In this document: piece after piece, positions 36,793 through 47,140 of the stretch
Numbering within the stretch: the stretch's first letter is position 1
How the letters are laid out: every line of letters starts with the position of its first letter
Assembly (NCBI RefSeq): GCF_958295425.1
Contig: NC_081154.1
Span: 8,813,341 to 8,877,340, forward strand
DNA: 64,000 bases
Reading direction: 5' to 3'
Origin: Solea solea
Taxonomy: Eukaryota; Chordata; Actinopteri; Pleuronectiformes; Soleidae
The notes under the pieces: model-generated
Databases searched by the model: none
What the model was told of the DNA's origin: nothing
The model's input: the letters and a program-made list of their open reading frames with translations, nothing else
Made by a program: the position numbers and the translations under genes

Positions 36793-39405
36793 TGGAACAT
36801 CAGCAAATGTGGCAGTCTTTTGTCCAATCTGACTCAGCTTAGGCTCTCCGAGTCTCTTATAATTGTTAATAACTTTCTTAGTAATTCTCCTATGTTGCTG
36901 GCTTGTTGAGTGTTTGGGGCTTTGTCCTCTCCAAAAAGCCACAGCCGCAGATGTTAGATCTAATTTACTCCCACATTGATAAGCGCCACAGGAGAAAGAG
37001 ACTGTGTGATGATGGTGAGGTGATGAGTGGGATTAGAGGTATACGTGTTAGTAAGGATAAGTGGTTTGGCAGAGCCCTTTATATCAAGCCACAAGAAATT
37101 CCATGATGCAAAGTAGACTAGTGGGCTCTTGGCAAGCAATTCTGCTGAAATGATGCGCTCCCTCTTTCTAATTTAGATAACTAGTTGACCAGTGGAATTC
37201 AGTTTATACTTAGACTTACAACCTTCAGCTTTTTAACACCACAAAATATTTTCTGGACACATCTGATGTGTCTAAAAATGCGTCACCCTTTATGATGTTC
37301 TCTTTTTTTTTTTTTTTTTTCTCCAGCAGAGATAAGTGCTGTAATTTAATGACATTTAAAATGACATTCAGCACCTCAAAGCTAGGAGTCTTTAATAATT
37401 GCCATGTTTAGCCTTGTGTGGGTTGGTTGGAATCGTCAGAAGATCGTCTCCCTCGAGGCAGAACAGAAAGGCAAGATCTGATCTTTTCCACCCAACATCA
37501 CTCATAGTCTTGACAGCCCAATGAATTCCCCACACCCTTCCCAGCCAGCAGTTCAAAGCCTTACATTTGCCACCAGAGAGGGGGTGTAGTGGTGAACTTG
37601 GGGCCCATGGACAGAATTTACCCTCAAGATGTTTTCAGTTGAATGTCCTATGAAGTGGGAAGACTTTTCTTTTAAAACTTTGCTCTATGCAGGCCACTGT
37701 GGGTGTTATATCTGGAGGAATCTCACTGAAGGTAGAGTCCCTTTGGAATTCATTAGGAAGCACATGCAGGACGATACAAGGCAATCATTTCAGGCCGGGT
37801 GAGAAGAAAGACGGAAGGTTAATATCACAATCAGAGTAATCCGATAAGACAACATTGATAATTTCCAGACAAATGTTTGCTTTAGAGGGAGAGGATTAAC
37901 AGTTAATAACTTGCTTCTATAAGAACATAAACTCTGTTTACAAAGCAGATTTTACTGTCCCTAATATGTAAAGATATGGTGGGGGAATTTGGGAGTTGGG
38001 GGGTCAAATAGGCATCAATCAGTCATGTGTGCACAAGACTCTTTTTTTATTTTTTACGTATCTTATCAAAGCTTCCTCCCCCTTTGGTTTTACTGGAACA
38101 TTTCTAGGCTGGTATGATTATTTTGACATATGTAGAGCCTCTATGTCCCTTTATTTAACCTCTTACCAGAACTGGCATTTGAAGGGTAAAAAAAAAAAAC
38201 ATGTCTTAAGTGCTCCAAAAAACATTACCACAGCCATTCAATATACTGCATATTTTATTAGATAAATAATTGATCAGTCTTCCCTTGTCTCGCTAAATCA
38301 TCACTGTCTTTTCAATGTGGAACATTTTTGAGTCGGACTTCCATTTGCTGTGCCAAATCGCTAACGACCCACTTTCTGCATGCATTAGCGTGCGCCACCT
38401 CACGTACAACCTTGCATAGTTTACCGAGTTTGCTTTGTTGACAGGAAATAGGAAGTTACCCATGTACGTCTTGGTTTTTTTTTTTGTATTTTTGTTGCCT
38501 CTGCACCGCCTAAACTTGTTTGAAGTACTGGCGTCATGTGATAATCAGGTAGCACACCATTGCAATTCTGGTTGAGACCAAATTAACACAGCCATGCTGT
38601 CACGTAACATTTACAATAAGTATATTAACATAATTTGATTATAATTTGATTTAAATTGTATTTGTCTATTTTTATGTGAATCACTTTGTGTCTGTGGCAT
38701 TTGTTTTTTTCTAATTCTAACCAACCACATCAGCAATGTTTCTGTAAAGAAGTCTATTTTTACTGTGTATATTAGGGATGCTCCATTGTTCAATAGGATC
38801 AGTTAATGCGATACGTCATGGTGGCGGCAGCCACAAGCATTTAGTAAGTGGACTGAATTTGTTTGCAGAAGGGATTACATTTAGAAGGTTCCTTTGATGC
38901 ATCTTGTAGCTGCTCCTCCAAGGTCAACACCATGTGTATTGTTCTTTCTAGCGCTCGTACCCTGGAGTTTGTTGTTTGTTTGCTTGGAGCGGAGTTTCTC
39001 CAATATTTCTCAATATTCAAATAGCGTTTTTGTTATGAAATGCTCAAGGAGATATGTGCTACCCTAATAACACTTAAAACACACATTTTCTTGTAAAGCA
39101 CTTAAACCAACACTTGAACCAACATGTTTAATTCAAGAAAATATCATCAGGCATTTATTGTTCATCCAGAGCCAGACTATGCTAATTGCCACCTTTACAA
39201 TTGGTGAAGTATCTCTTTAATGCCACATTAATGAATGAACATTAATTAGAAATGCAGCTTATCTGCAACTGTAGAGGCAGAATGGTTGCTGTGGTCTTTA
39301 AGTTTCAGCCACACAGCTAAAGACAAGGATTCATATTAATTTTTGACAGAACAGTGCTGGTTAACTAGCCTGTCAGATTTGTGCCTTTAAATCCAACACC
39401 GCATG

Positions 39406-39545
39406 TGGCTTCTCCCATTAGGGGTCGCCACATCGGATCATCTGCCTCCTTCTTGCCCTATTCCTTGTGTCCTCTTCTGTTAGACCAACTGTCCTCATGT
39501 CCTCCCCAGTAGCCCTGTCTTCTGTCTCCCGCTCAGCAGCTTAGC
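39406..39545. mobile_element. Retroelement-like fragment (AGGGGTCGCCACA...CATGTCCTCC motif series)
   Basis: CCATTAGGGGTCGCCACATCGGATCATCTGCCTCC is followed by CCCTATTCC, GTGTCCTCTTCTGTTAGACCAACT and CTCATGTCCTCC. This order of motifs matches a widespread fish retrotransposon end that I know from memory, where it usually continues into a CTTCCTCTAGG-type segment that is absent here. There is no reverse-transcriptase coding sequence in the fragment. The exact LINE clade cannot be stated. Confidence 0.5.
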
Positions 39546-40995
39546 CACGGGTGTTAAGGAATTATGTTTACTTGCACACCTTTTTTTTCCTCCCCTCAGC
39601 TACAGTAGGAACACTCAAATTATATTATTAGTTAGTTTTAGTCCCAGCAGGAGGGCACCATGGCTGCTTCTCCACTGAGCTTCCTTATTGTTTGCACTAC
39701 CTCTCTTTGTGCCCACACAGGCCTGCAGAGGAAGAGCCCTCCAGCCAATTCAAGACTTGCCAGTGGAATTTCACTTAGACAAAGGGGGCTATTCATGGTG
39801 GCAGCATGGTGAAAAGGCCCTTCTGGCAGCAGTGATAGCATTGCTCGGAGGAGTTAGCGAAACGAGGGGACTTTGCTTTGAAGCGCGTCTTCTTCCAATG
39901 ACACTGAAGCACTCTACCCAAAGCCATGCTGCTCGGCCATGAGCGCCCCCACTCTTTGTTTCTGTTTCAACCCTCTGATTCTAGTGTAGGAGGATGGATG
40001 CGAGTTGGCCGCCATCACATACCGTCAGTGCAGGGGCTAAATAGTTGACCTTCCATCTTAACATGTTGTTTTCAGTTAATTTTTGGGCAATTTCTGAATA
40101 TTCTTCAACACTTTTTGTTTCAGTCGTACGTGGCACAGGCCCAATCCATTTAACTGCCTCATTGCAAATCCCCAGATTTCCTTTGTGTAAACAGTGCATG
40201 GCATTTGGCCTCATCTAACAGAGGAATTAGTCTCGTTCTTTGTCTATTCCTCTTACCCACCCATCCTACCGTCCACAGCAAATTGATTCTTTATTTTTCA
40301 GGCAGAGGGGATTTCCCCCCTCACGTGCCAGGCATGATATGGGTAAACCATCCTTGTGTTTACTTTCCATGCATAGACAAACAACATCCTTTATTTCAAT
40401 ATGCAGTATTGTCATTTTAAATCACGCAATTACTGTAGCACACGACATGTTGTGGTCCATTTTCTGTCATTTCAATCCTTACATGTGAAAAAGCAGTAAA
40501 CTAAACAATAGGTAATTGGAATAGTTGGAAAAATCTACTTCCACATACTTCAGATGGTATTTGATCAGTTGGATGCTCCAGAACACGCTCATAAATTGTC
40601 CCAAAGCTAATCTAGCTGAATCTATCTTATTCAAAGACGGCAAGGACGTTCTGTTTTTGCATATGTGGGCAATTTAGAGAAATAAAAAAGCAATGGCATT
40701 AAAGTGGTACAAATTCTAATAACATTTTGCATTTTTGATGTGTTTTTTCTTAATCATTTATTCATCAGCGCACCACACAGTGCACATTGAAGCCTTTTGT
40801 TCACACATAGATGATAATGTTGTGTATTCAAATATGAGCCAAGCACTTGAGCACACATATCGGTCCAAGGTACTCCCCTTATTTCCTTTCATACTGCCAC
40901 ATATAGAAAATGTACACCACGGCCTGGTGGAACTGTGCAGACGTAAAGAGCTTCCTCCCTCTCCTGCCATTTAAAAAAACCTTTACAGTTTGGCT

Positions 40996-41001
<6 letters not shown>

Positions 41002-41078
<77 letters not shown>
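41002..41078. repeat. (CT)n microsatellite, 77 bp
   Basis: Uninterrupted CT dinucleotides for about 77 bp. This is the longest perfect dinucleotide array in the window. Ser-Leu and Arg-Glu repeat ORFs on the two strands are artefacts of it. Confidence 0.98.
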
Positions 41079-41083
<5 letters not shown>

Positions 41084-42179
41084 ACTCACATAGATTTTCG
41101 TTTGTGGATATGCTCTCATTAATTCTCCGTCCTCCCTGTCATCATCTGTTTCTCTGTTAGCCTCTCCCCATCCCACTTGTGTTTGTTGTTGTGTGCCAAG
41201 CAGCTGTCTGTTGTGGCCAGCGTGCCCACTGATGCATGTGGGCAGTATTGTCTGTGTAGAATTCTTATGACTGGCAGAACATAAGGAATTGTAGCAGGGT
41301 CACATTCCATAGAGAGCATAAAGGACAAATCTGTAGAAACGTACAAACTTACAAAAAGATGACATTTCGGTTTTGCAGTGTCTTTTATTTATTTCTCGAC
41401 GATCTGAAAGTAAAGGATAAAGCAACAACCCGTTCATAGCAACTAGGAAAACAGGATGACAAGTAATGCACTGTCTTTAACACACCTGTCATGGGTTAGT
41501 AAACATCAAAGTCAGACTCCAGTGGCAGTAGAAGTCTATAAGGTGTTTGCGATATCAGTCTGCTGAATTTTCTAGTTTCAGTGTTAACATTAGAACCAGT
41601 ATTGCTTGCCGTTAGAGGGAGTTTCTGTACCTATGTTTGCATGGCCATGACAGAGGACCACAGATAAATGTTTGGCTTTCATGTGTGTCTGGGAGGTAAA
41701 CAAGCCGAGGCTCCTGAGGACAGAGCTATATTTTCATGGACAGGGGACGGAGGCGGGGCCTGGAGCGAGAAGAAAAACACAAAACACGGAAAGTGAGGAG
41801 AATGAAGATTAGAACAAGATAAGGTAACATGTAAAACGCAAAGACAAATAATGACCGGTGAAGTATGGCGTGAACAAAACTAGGTCTTCAAAGTAAGTAT
41901 CCGAAAAGAGAGGGAGGGGAGGAGAGGAAAGTTCAGGATGAAGAAAGTCAACAGAGGAGACAGACAAAGAAACGGAGAGGAAGAAAAGCAGCACGAGGAC
42001 GGAGGGCAGAGGGGATTTACAGTGGGAGGATGGGTGGGTGTCCTTGCTGCCCTTTGTACTGTATGGCCCTGTTTGTTTTCTATATGCTATTTCCCTCCCT
42101 TTTCTTTCCTTCTCCCACCCCCCCCCCCCCGTCTCAGCTGCTCACCCACCCTAACAATCTCCCTTTTTATTTCTTCCAG

Positions 42180-42258
42180 GGTGGAGACGGGGCCTACCAC
42201 ACAACACAGGAGGCCTGGGGAAATCATTAACCTCAAACAAGCACATTCAATGTGACTG
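42180..42258 (+). other. Candidate leader exon 3 (79 nt)
   Basis: The acceptor is a long pyrimidine tract ending CTTTTTATTTCTTCCAG at 42179. The donor is CTG|GTAGGT with GT at 42259-42260; a second possible donor, TAG|GTAATG, lies four bases downstream. Two of the three frames contain stops, and the third is open but encodes nothing recognisable. The only ATG (42250) is followed directly by TGA. This suits a further 5'-untranslated exon after 16905-16987. An internal coding exon in the open frame is the alternative, though exon 2 upstream is closed in all frames. Confidence 0.5.
42250..42255 (+). other. Start-stop element (ATGTGA) in candidate exon 3
   Basis: An ATG immediately followed by TGA, with a weak context (T at -3), sits nine bases from the end of the exon. 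Start-stop elements of this kind are known elsewhere to stall or divert scanning ribosomes. Whether this one does so is unknown, and its relevance depends on the exon being real. Confidence 0.4.
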
Positions 42259-42915
42259 GTAGGTAATGTTCTGCCCGTCTGCCCATGTGCTTAGTACATT
42301 ATGTTTATTATGTGTGCGTACGTAGCACAGCCTCAGTGACTAGTTGCTGTTTGTATAATGATTCATTACCTTTATCTCTGTCTTCATTCCCTCATTGTGC
42401 CGCATGATCCGTCACGTGTGTCCAGCACGCTCATCAAGCTACTAATATGAATTAGTAATTAGTGTCTTACATTACATTTTGCTATGTTTAACTTCTGTGT
42501 ATTTGCTAAACTATCTGGCATCAGTGTTGATCTCAGTGCAGCTGCTCACCGTCTTAATTAAAGGACCTTATATCATGTGACACACGTTTGTGTTAACAGC
42601 AAATTTAAGCTCGGTGTGAAGTGCGCGTGCGTTGGTGACCTCAATTAGTCGCCTGGCGGACGTGACGCTGATGTTTTCATGTTTGTTTGTTTTTTGTTGT
42701 TGTTTCACCCTCCTCCTTAAGGCTCATTGCAGCCGCGTGTAAACAAGGTCAAGCAGGAAAAGCAGCGGGACTGTGAGGCAGAGTTCAGACACTAGGAATA
42801 ATAATAATAATTGTGGGTTTTTGGTTTTATCAGCGTCACTTATTGGAGAGGTGATGGCGGGGCTCTTAAAAAAAAAAAAGACACACACAATTATTTTACC
42901 TGTCATTTATCTCAG

Positions 42916-43058
42916 TCTGCTCAGTGGCTCTGCACATCGGAGCTGAATAACAAAGTGCATTTAGTGCGTTCAAGTTTCCATGAACACTGCTCGACGTGAT
43001 TGGAGTTCCTGAGGGAACGTGTAGATTTACAGTATGTTCCACGTCAGACCCACTGAAG
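42916..43058 (+). other. Possible additional leader or cassette exon (143 nt)
   Basis: The segment is preceded by TTTACCTGTCATTTATCTCAG, a fair acceptor, and followed by GAAG|GTAAGA, a near-perfect donor with GT at 43059-43060. It contains a 10-codon ORF from the ATG at 42981. A second ATG at 43034 has A at -3 and stays open to the donor (MFHVRPTE). The latter could in principle be a protein start, but there is nothing to confirm it. The call rests on splice signals only. Confidence 0.2.
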
Positions 43059-43260
43059 GTAAGACGCAGGTGTAAGCCTTGTGGAGTAGAGCTATGACAA
43101 CACATTTGTGGCGTAGTTGCTTATTCTAGTGCAGTGTGCTCCGCATATAAGTCAACCTTATAGCTAGGAACACAGGAAATTGAAATGGAGAAGCCATATG
43201 TCAAACTTGACCTCAAAGAAAACAACTCAAGATTCTCAATCAAGATTTTGTTTCTCAGCC

Positions 43261-43317
43261 TCTCCTCTCCTCTCCTCTCCTCTTCTCTCCTCTCCTCTCC
43301 TCTCCTCTCCTCTCCTC
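43261..43317. repeat. (TCTCC)n pentanucleotide microsatellite
   Basis: About eleven units of CTCTC/TCTCC with one TCTTC variant in the middle. Confidence 0.95.
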
Positions 43318-46300
43318 ACTATGCACAGCTGGAGAGACTGGGGAAGTACATAATTGAGGTTTAATCCTGCTTTAAGTCCCTGCAGCATTAGGGACACAGC
43401 AGAGGTAGATAATGCACAGCAGCTCGGACGGAGTGAGATGGAGTATAACCGCGAGAGATATTTGGACAGATGTTTGCGAGAAAGGCTTTAATGGTACAGA
43501 GCTCGTTGTTTTGTTGACGGAATGGGACTGGTGTCAGTCACAGGGAGTGGGGATTGGACCCAGGTGATATTAAAGTGATCCTTTGTAACTGCTGATGTCA
43601 CCACATCTGGTAAAGCCAGTATAATAGAGAACTGATGTGTCTCTCCATCAATCCACATGTCTCTGTCCCTATTCCTCCTTTGAAAAATGAGGTGTCATTT
43701 TCATTCCGCGTCTGTTGCCATGTATGTGCACTGACTGCACTATCCGCCATGCAGAACAATACTTGAAGTGAATGGATTTGAACTGCAGTTTTTCCATTAT
43801 CCCCATACGCTTCTGATGGTGTGACAGCGCTCACCTGCTTTCTGAAATTCACTGTGCTTTAATGGGTGTTGTGCACAGTTCACGGTCCCAGTGGCCACAG
43901 CTGACTGAGTTATTGGAGTTATTTTCTCAATTCTTCTCGTACTTATTATTCTCTCCCGGTCTGACAGCTGTAATTCTTGGCCGTTTGACAGATTTTCCAT
44001 TGCGTTCGTAGTCAGGCTGGAAATCAGGACCATAGGAACAAATCCCAGTGGGCCCATACATGCATGAGTGGGCTGATGTTCAGTTTTTGCCTGTGTCTTT
44101 ACCAGTCCTCATTTTTGTGCTTTTGTGTGTCATTTGGGACGTGAATGAGAGTGCGCTGAATCAAGGACACCACAAATTAATTTTTATTGCTGTGGCAAAA
44201 GCCCTCACAGACTTTTACAAACTAAACTTGACTAACCAAACACTTTGAAGGCTGTCTAACCCTGAACGTCTTAATATAGACTCACTTGTTTTACAGCATT
44301 AAGACCCCTTCAATGCAGTACCTTTTAAAATGCCATATTTACACTGGCTCGCTTTCCCAGTAGATATTTTAATGGATGTAATTCTCTAGTCCTGAAATGC
44401 AAGACAACCTCCTCCTCTATTTCCAGGGTGGGAAAGAAATTAGATTCAGGAGCTGCTAAATACTGTAATTATGAAAGGTAAAACCAGTGCTCACTTAACT
44501 TAACCTACAGAATCTTTAGCAGCTGCAAGAGAGAATGCAACGCGATGCTTTCTGTCGGGAATGAGAGCATCTTCAGTGTCATGCAGGAAAGCGAGAAGCG
44601 TGATGATTCATGGTGCTTGAAAAAGCTGTGAAACGCGCACCCCGTGTCGCTGGCCCGTGGTGGTGACCATTCCAGCCACTTCCAAGGTCCCCACTGGACG
44701 TTATCGCCATATCCACAGGTCAGAAGATGACCAGAACGTGTGGGATTTCTCCAGAGACGGTGGAGAGCTTTCATCGGCAGGGAGGGGAAACTGTAGGAGG
44801 CAGCTGGGTATTTTAGAAGGTGTGTTTATCACGATAGGAAGTGAGTCTTTCAACACAGGAATGGTGGCTGGTGCAGACACTAGGCTAAACTCTTAAGGTT
44901 AAGGGGTTTATATGCACGTATTTGTGTGTGCACAGAGGATGCTGTGTGTAAATGTACAGTTATGCGAGTATGTGGATATGTGTCTGTTAGTGCCCTTGTG
45001 TATATTTAGGTAGGAGCCAGGTAGGGTGTTAGGTGAGGAGGTGTGATCAGTCCCTCTTCAGTGGGCTACAGGCAAGCATTCCTAACACCTCATAAATCTC
45101 ACCTGGTGCTGCAAGACCACTGCTGACACAGCTGCTGCAGCGCACGCACACACACACACACACAGGTACACACATGTACAAATTGTGTAGCGCACACATT
45201 TTTAGTGGGTGCATGCTATATGTCGCCATGTGTCTATAGTGTACTTAATTGCAAACACACAGTAAAAAAAAAAAAAGAGCCCGTGAGGCAGTCGTGTCCA
45301 TGGCAGGAGTGAAGTGGGAAAAATAAGGTGATGTATAATCTGTCTGTCAACAGTTCCTGTTGGTACAAAAGGCCTCTTATTGAAAATAATTTCTACGTGA
45401 ACAAACAGAAATACCATGTTTTTTTTTCCCCCCAACCTGTTTTTCAGCGCATTACACTCATGCACTTTGACATACAGAAGATCAGAGTGATGTTGGAAGC
45501 TCTGTGGATGCACAAAGAGCAACTATTTAAATCAATCTGTCACGCAGTGGCCCGAGTTAGCCTAATCTCTCCCTGGAAATATCTTTTGTCATAATCCAAT
45601 GCCTTTTCATTGTTCACCATTTATCGATTTGCCAATAGTGGCTTTCTTTTCCAAGTATGAAGTTCTGAAATAATGCTGCTGAGTCTATTAACTCAGTCTT
45701 AAGCTAATCAGTTACATTTTTTATTTTTTCCTACCATTTTGCTGCTGGGAAATGACGCCTAGTATCTTTGTGTTGTCCCTCTTTCCCCCTCCTGAAATGA
45801 CTTAAGTAGCTCTTCAAATAATAAAGTGCATTACTGGTATCACTGGAAACGGCAATCATGTACATGGGTCACTTGTTTTGTTATCTGTGCTGATGTGTAG
45901 GACGTGCACTCGGTGAACTGCTGTGTACAAAGGATCGCAGTATAGCCAGTGCCCATTATATATTCTCTCACCTTATGTACTTTAGTGTTGTAAGGCTCCA
46001 CAGGTGGCTTCATACACGTGTCCACGTATACACCCTGTGGACTCCCATGACCTGATGCGGCTTTTGTGCCTCATGCACGCATGTCGTGATTACAGTCGTT
46101 CTCTTTTTTGTTAAAAGAGTTTCTTCAGAAGACAAACTGTGGCTGCACTTTGACTTAAGAAGCAGTTAACATTTGTCCAGGTGTTCTGTAAACACTTGTT
46201 AACACAATTCTGTTACATCAGATGATTTTCTTGCGTGTGCTTGTTTTTCCGCGGAAACACATCACACAGAGCACTTGTTTGTTTTTTTTAAACATAAAAC

Positions 46301-46889
46301 GTTAGTGATGACTGATGTGCCTACTCTGCTACTACTCACAGGCTTGACTTTAATTTGTACAGAGTGCGGTTCGGTGGAATTTGTTTTTTGGAGAAGCATG
46401 ACAGGTAGCTCCACTCGAGATAAAATCTGCCCGTGTGAGACATCACACAGATACAGTCAGGCATTCGTCCAGCTTGCCTCTGACAGAGAGGATGTTCATT
46501 AACCAAAGTGGACTCGACTTGCCTTTCTATATGTCACCCACGTATGTTTCTGCATGTGCGCTTTCTTGAGGTGACCCCATCATTTCAAGGTTTGGAATTA
46601 GCTCTCACTTCCCTCGCTTGTCATGCTCACGCACCACAGAGATGTTTAGCGGACAGCACAGTGTGTTACTGCCACTCTTGTTGCAGTCATTTTTTATTTA
46701 TTTTTTTTCACAGACCCGTGCAGAACACACACATGCCTGTGAAGGTTTGCACAGCAACGACAGGCAAAAGCCACCGAGTCAGTGGCACATTCGCATAAAA
46801 AAAATCCTTTGGATAAACGTATTACCAATGTCAAAGGCATCCCCTGTCATACATGTGCGCTATTATAGCTAATATTCACGATTCAAATA

Positions 46890-47140
46890 GTCTTAGTTTA
46901 GATTTATATAGTTTATTGTCACGTTTCTCAAAGAAATAGACCAATAGTTAAACTAAATAAATAGTTTTAAGTAATAAATTAACACACAATAAGGGCAGTG
47001 TAACTGGAAATGCAATAGAAATACAGTATAGTTACAGAATATACATTGAATGATAAATATAGCTGTGCATGTTGTGCAAAGTGTGCAAATCGAAGTAGAT
47101 GTGCCAAAGAAACTTAATGAATATATAAATATGGACACAC
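46890..47140. repeat. Possible decayed interspersed repeat (TTTATTGTCACG ... GTGCAAAGTGTGCAAA)
   Basis: TATAGTTTATTGTCACGTTT is followed by AT-rich sequence, CAATAAGGGCAGTG, ACAGTATAG and then TGTTGTGCAAAGTGTGCAAA. This order of motifs recalls a common fish repeat, but no terminus or duplication is visible. The boundaries are approximate and the class is not assigned. Confidence 0.3.

Larger units (their letters stand above)
16988..42179 (+). other. Putative intron 2 (about 25 kb)
   Basis: It is bounded by the GTAAGA donor after exon 2 and the CTTCCAG acceptor before 42180. Named contents are the alternating TA/TG tract at 17713, repeats at 18341-18705, element fragments at 20540, 25956, 36627 and 39406, and the CA and CT arrays at 31638 and 41002. 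Several ORFs of 90-176 codons occur (the longest at 30870-31400), but none shows a recognisable family. The stretches 21000-25900, 26300-29300, 31700-36600 and 37450-39400 show no gene I can identify. Some contain AT-core-rich, repeat-free blocks discussed under findings. Confidence 0.45.

Noticed and set aside
38772..38830. TTAGGGATGCTCC segment resembling the start of the GGGATGGGACGA family
   Set aside because: Similarity is limited to about 9 bases and the downstream text does not match either copy.
40879..41176. Arg-Glu-rich and Ser-Leu-rich ORFs
   Set aside because: Artefacts of the 77-bp CT dinucleotide array.
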